From assembly GCA_002704045.1 (NCBI GenBank), contig PAFF01000051.1:1-9724 (forward strand): a DNA stretch of 9,724 bases. Direction: 5' to 3'. The notes beneath the pieces were generated by a model that worked only from the letters and a program-made list of their open reading frames with translations, made no database searches and was not told the origin of the DNA. The position numbers and the translations under genes were made by a program. Shown in pieces: positions 6,814 through 9,724 of the stretch; positions within the stretch are counted from its first letter, which is position 1; the number at the start of each line of letters is the position of its first letter. The stretch comes from Fidelibacterota bacterium. Its GTDB lineage: Bacteria > Fidelibacterota > Marinisomatia > SCGC-AAA003-L08 > GCA-002704045.

Positions 6814-9123
6814 TTAATCACTTCTCTCTTTAAGAATAATTTTTTTCATTAGTTTCTCAAAACTTTTTGCAAAAGATGGCCCATCACATAAATTTGAAGC
6901 TAATAGTTTATCTCGTCTTGCTAGCCTTTCTTGATTGAGTTTATCAATATCCTGAGCTAATGAGACAGCTTTTTCAATATACTCTTGATCATCAGAGGCA
7001 CAGAATTCTGAATGATCTGAGTTCATTGCAACAGTATGTCCTAAATTTGATAAAAAACTATTGCCCTTTTTTGTTATAATAGGGACTCCCATCCAAAGAG
7101 TATCACATGCAACTGTTAGACCTGGATATGGGAAAGTGTCTAGCGCAATATCTATATCATGATAACTTATAAAATATTTTTCACGAGGACTGGGATCTTG
7201 AAAAATGATTCTGCTAGAGTCAATATTATTATCTGTAAAATCCTTTAATATCATGCTACGTGTATCAATTACTTTCTGATTAAGTTTAAAAAGTAATTTT
7301 GATCTGGGTACCTGCTTTAAGATTTCAGACCAGACCATATTTGTATGTTTCGTAACTTTTACGGATTTTTGAAAGCAGCCGAATGTAATAAATCCATTTT
7401 TTATGGCTGGGGGTTCTGATATTGAAACATCAATATCCGGAGGCTCAAAACATATCCAGCAGTCTTCAAGATGAACTAACTTTTCAGTGAAATTGTGATT
7501 CACACCCTCTGGTAATAAATATGGGTCACCAATAATATAATCTATCTCTTTTAGCCCTGTTGTATCCCAATATCCCAACCACATCGCCTGAACTGGTGCC
7601 GGACGATAGGAAAACATTGGCAAGCGACTTCTTGTTGTGTGGCCTGATAGATCGATTAAGACATCAATATTCTTCTCGTGGATTAACTTAGCTGCTTGAG
7701 CATCATCCATATCTCCAATAGAATACCACTCAGGTGCATAAGATTTTAATTCTTTTGTAAAATCGTCCTCTAGCTTATCAATTGTATTGCTAAAACAACA
7801 TATTTCATAACCTTCTCTATCGATGAATTGTAACAATGGTTTTACAAAGAAACCAACTGGGTGCTTACGTAAGTCTCCTGAAACTAGTCCTATTCTTAAT
7901 TTTTTTGATGAACCTTTACTCTTGTAGTCTGCAAAAGTAAAATCACGGGAATTTTTAATTTTTTTGTTGTATATTTGAGTCAACTCTTCTTGGCAATTTA
8001 AAGCCATTTTTTCTATATTTGAATCCAGGTCTTTCAATATAGATAAATGAAAAAATGATTGACTAAACCGATCAAAATTCTTTGATTCAGCTATGTTTTC
8101 GAGGCCCTTTTTGAAACTAGATATAACTTTTTCATAGTTCCTCAAATTATTAAATATTGTGGCCATATGCATGTGTATATCTGTATTATCAGGGTTTAAT
8201 TTTAATGCCTGTTCGAAATTAATAAGGGCTTCATTTAAGCGATCTGTCTGGATAAGAGCATATCCTAAGTCAAAATAGACTTGATCGTTATCACTGTTAA
8301 GTTCAATTGACTTTTGATAACTTATTATTGCTTCATCATACCGCTTACCCTTGGATAGTTGTTTGCCCAAGTACAAGTGTGACTCTGCATAGTCTGGATC
8401 TAACTCAATTGATTTACGATAACTGGCTAGTGCTTCTTCAGGGCGATATTGCTCGGACTGAAGAAATCCAAGCATCAAATGAGCACGGGCATTATCAGGA
8501 TTTATCCTAAGTCCTTTAATGTAACTGCCTATTGCTCCATCATGATTACCAACTTTCTCAAGAGCGTTACCCAAACTAAAATATATAGCGTCATTGTCTG
8601 GTTTAAGTTTGATAGCTTTTATGTAGCTTATAATTGCGTCATCACAACGATCTATTTCTTGTAATGCATTACCAAGATTTTCATGCACATGATAAAAATT
8701 TGGGTTGAGCTTAATGGACTTTTCGTAGCTGAGGATAGCTTCTTCAAATCGTTGAAGAGCATAAAGGCTGAGACCCATATTTGCATGTGCTGCGACATAA
8801 TTTGGGTTCAGTTTAATTGCTTTCTTATTTGCATCTATCGCATCTTGATGTTTATCTGAATCTTTAAGAGATATAGCCATGTTATAGTAGGCCTGATAAA
8901 AATCTGGCTTCAATTTGATTGCTTGCTTAAAAGAGCTTATTGCAGCTTCTCCTTTACCTGATGACTGGTATAAAGTTCCAACTAAATTTGGAAGAATAGG
9001 ATCCAAAGGAAATTGCCTCATTAATAAGTTACCTTTAAGAAGTGCTTGTTGATAGTCACCTTTCTGTGCGAATGACATTACTACGTCAAGCTGTTCTTTA
9101 TTGGCTGTTGTAACAATATTCAT
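6814..9123 (-). CDS. TPR-GT41 glycosyltransferase (OGT/SPINDLY-like)
   Basis: A 769-residue cytoplasmic-type protein with no signal peptide. Residues ~12-60 form one or two divergent TPRs. Residues 61-332 are eight regular 34-residue TPRs with the pattern A.xxYxKAIKLNPD and Gly/Ala at helix contacts, and a further partial unit follows. The catalytic domain starts near 408 (KLRIGLVSGDLRKHPVGFF) and continues with DLSGHTTRSRLPMF, RPAPVQAMWLGYWDTTGL, DYIIGDPYLLP and DTFPYPGLTVACDTLWMGVP. His421 aligns with human OGT His498, and Lys589 with its Lys842. GT41 enzymes move GlcNAc, or fucose for SPINDLY, from a nucleotide sugar to Ser/Thr of proteins held by the TPR superhelix. The donor and acceptor here are unknown. 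The neighbouring sugar genes hint at a deoxysugar donor, but it may simply use UDP-GlcNAc. The ATG at 9123 has AGGA 12 bases upstream. Confidence 0.92.
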   Translation of the reverse strand: MNIVTTANKEQLDVVMSFAQKGDYQQALLKGNLLMRQFPLDPILPNLVGTLYQSSGKGEAAISSFKQAIKLKPDFYQAYYNMAISLKDSDKHQDAIDANKKAIKLNPNYVAAHANMGLSLYALQRFEEAILSYEKSIKLNPNFYHVHENLGNALQEIDRCDDAIISYIKAIKLKPDNDAIYFSLGNALEKVGNHDGAIGSYIKGLRINPDNARAHLMLGFLQSEQYRPEEALASYRKSIELDPDYAESHLYLGKQLSKGKRYDEAIISYQKSIELNSDNDQVYFDLGYALIQTDRLNEALINFEQALKLNPDNTDIHMHMATIFNNLRNYEKVISSFKKGLENIAESKNFDRFSQSFFHLSILKDLDSNIEKMALNCQEELTQIYNKKIKNSRDFTFADYKSKGSSKKLRIGLVSGDLRKHPVGFFVKPLLQFIDREGYEICCFSNTIDKLEDDFTKELKSYAPEWYSIGDMDDAQAAKLIHEKNIDVLIDLSGHTTRSRLPMFSYRPAPVQAMWLGYWDTTGLKEIDYIIGDPYLLPEGVNHNFTEKLVHLEDCWICFEPPDIDVSISEPPAIKNGFITFGCFQKSVKVTKHTNMVWSEILKQVPRSKLLFKLNQKVIDTRSMILKDFTDNNIDSSRIIFQDPSPREKYFISYHDIDIALDTFPYPGLTVACDTLWMGVPIITKKGNSFLSNLGHTVAMNSDHSEFCASDDQEYIEKAVSLAQDIDKLNQERLARRDKLLASNLCDGPSFAKSFEKLMKKIILKERSD

Positions 9124-9170
9124 TGTGTTTGCATTTCCTAATAAGTTTTATAATACCAAGCTTTGGCATA

Positions 9171-9199
9171 ATAATATGAAAGAACTTTATAAAAATCAA
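9171..9199 (-). promoter_or_regulatory. Candidate sigma70-type promoter for the TPR-GT41 gene
   Basis: On the minus strand TTGATT (9199-9194; 4 of 6) and TATTAT (9176-9171; 5 of 6) are separated by exactly 17 bases. A start near 9164 gives a leader of about 40 bases to the ATG at 9123. A small dyad (CCAA..TTGG, 9156-9166) sits at the predicted start point. The 113-base gap shows no clear terminator for the upstream cNMP-fold gene. Confidence 0.35.
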
Positions 9200-9236
9200 T
9201 CTCATAAAGAGGCTGAAAAATTGTTTAGGTTTGTTC

Positions 9237-9668
9237 CTAAAAATCAATTTCCGATAAGTTATTTATTTTTTTTTGAAGTTCGGCTGTTATTGTACCTTTG
9301 AGAGTTATTATAAAATCTGGGAAATCTCTGACTAATTGATTGAATAAGGGCCTATCAATAATTAACGCCTGCCCCTTAGTTGATCCACCTATCACAGCGT
9401 GCCTTATCGCCTTATCATTAATAAGCGCTAAATTCCCAATTACATCACCAACAGTAATTTCGATGGAGGTTTCTTTTTTTTGAATAAAAGCTCGACCTTT
9501 AAGCATCACCAAACACTTGGCTGTCTTATCATCTGACTTTATAATTAGATCCCCAGTTGAGAATTCTAATTTCTGTGCACTGAAAGCTAATACATTTAGA
9601 AGTGCCTTAGATTGCCCGCCAAAATTATAGGTCTTATCTAAAATAGATGTAATTTCATCAATTTTCAT
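9237..9668 (-). CDS. Small stand-alone cyclic-nucleotide-binding-fold protein
   Basis: A 143-residue protein made only of a CRP-type cNMP-binding domain; no helix-turn-helix or kinase domain follows. The beta-roll is visible as FSTGDLIIKSDDKTAKCLVMLKGRAFI (36-62), and the phosphate-binding-cassette region as VGDVIGNLALINDKAIRHAVI (73-93), then a hinge/C-helix from RPLFNQLVRDFPDF onward. In true cAMP binders this cassette reads FGE...R.A. Here the ribose-binding glutamate is Asn79 while Arg89 remains, so ligand binding may be altered or lost. It starts three bases after the stop of the upstream yggS-like gene and is presumably cotranscribed with it. Its partner and ligand are unknown. It might sense a different nucleotide or act as a protein-protein module. 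Confidence 0.8.
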   Translation of the reverse strand: MKIDEITSILDKTYNFGGQSKALLNVLAFSAQKLEFSTGDLIIKSDDKTAKCLVMLKGRAFIQKKETSIEITVGDVIGNLALINDKAIRHAVIGGSTKGQALIIDRPLFNQLVRDFPDFIITLKGTITAELQKKINNLSEIDF

Positions 9669-9671
9669 TAT

Positions 9672-9724
9672 TTAAACTCTTTTCCCAAATATCTCGCTCC
9701 CTACTCTCACATGTGTTGCGCCAA
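9672..9724 (-). CDS. yggS: C-terminal end of YggS/PLPBP-family PLP homeostasis protein (partial)
   Basis: Only the last 16 complete codons and the stop are in the window; the start lies beyond the right edge. The translated end GATHVRVGSEIFGKRV matches the conserved C-terminus of the YggS/PLPBP family (VRIGTAIFG-type motif), which builds part of the PLP-binding barrel. Members bind pyridoxal phosphate and control vitamin B6 and amino-acid balance without a known catalytic reaction. The other two frames are shorter or have no recognisable motif. The following cNMP-fold gene begins three bases after the stop, so both probably share a transcript. Confidence 0.72.
   Translation of the reverse strand, partial: GATHVRVGSEIFGKRV

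Noticed and set aside
8161..8960. Internal DNA repeats as a tandem array
   Set aside because: The periodicity is the 34-residue TPR unit of the GT41 protein; the copies are divergent at DNA level and explained by the protein fold.
9101..9301. 66-codon plus-strand frame between the GT41 and cNMP-fold genes
   Set aside because: It runs antisense over both genes' ends, lacks a ribosome-binding site and recognisable sequence.
9658..9723. Alternative minus-strand frame at the right edge ending with SLNNEN and overlapping the cNMP-fold gene
   Set aside because: It is open but matches nothing known, whereas the neighbouring frame ends in a clear YggS-type VRVGSEIFG motif three bases before the next start.

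Overview
The window is clearly AT-rich and looks chromosomal, most likely from an AT-rich alphaproteobacterium. The best evidence is the left edge. It carries the C-terminal part of the DNA translocase FtsK, including its winged-helix gamma domain, followed on the same strand by lolA and xthA, an order familiar in Alphaproteobacteria. The right edge is also housekeeping in character: the last codons of a YggS/PLPBP-type pyridoxal-phosphate homeostasis gene and a small cyclic-nucleotide-binding-fold protein, both on the minus strand. No tRNA, rRNA, transposase, integrase, CRISPR array or riboswitch was recognised.

Layout. 1-2071 (+): ftsK (3' part), lolA, xthA. 2226-4183 (+): rmlB and rmlA (rfbB, rfbA), joined by an ATGA stop/start overlap, with a candidate sigma70-type promoter ahead of them. 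4193-6697 (-): three overlapping genes, read in the order PLP-fold sugar 3-dehydratase-like enzyme, SDR sugar 4-ketoreductase-like enzyme, RmlC-like sugar epimerase. They run tail-to-tail into rmlA. A candidate promoter and an 11-bp perfect inverted repeat precede this operon. 6814-9123 (-): a 769-residue protein with about ten TPRs fused to a GT41 (OGT/SPINDLY-like) glycosyltransferase domain. 9237-9724 (-): the cNMP-fold gene and the yggS end.

How the genes may work together. RmlA and RmlB make dTDP-4-keto-6-deoxyglucose from glucose-1-phosphate and dTTP. The minus-strand trio is what would be expected for a 3-deoxygenated 6-deoxysugar: C3 dehydration, C3/C5 epimerisation, then C4 ketoreduction. 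The aminotransferase-fold enzyme has His183 where aminotransferases have the Schiff-base lysine, as in RfbH/E1 and ColD. Unlike E1, it lacks the iron-sulfur cysteine cluster, and no E3-type reductase is encoded here. No canonical rmlC or rmlD is present, so ordinary rhamnose synthesis is not complete within the window. The working model is an NDP-3,6-dideoxyhexose (or related deoxysugar) pathway beside a GT41 enzyme that could transfer a sugar to protein. The nucleotide carrier, the product and the acceptor are inferences.
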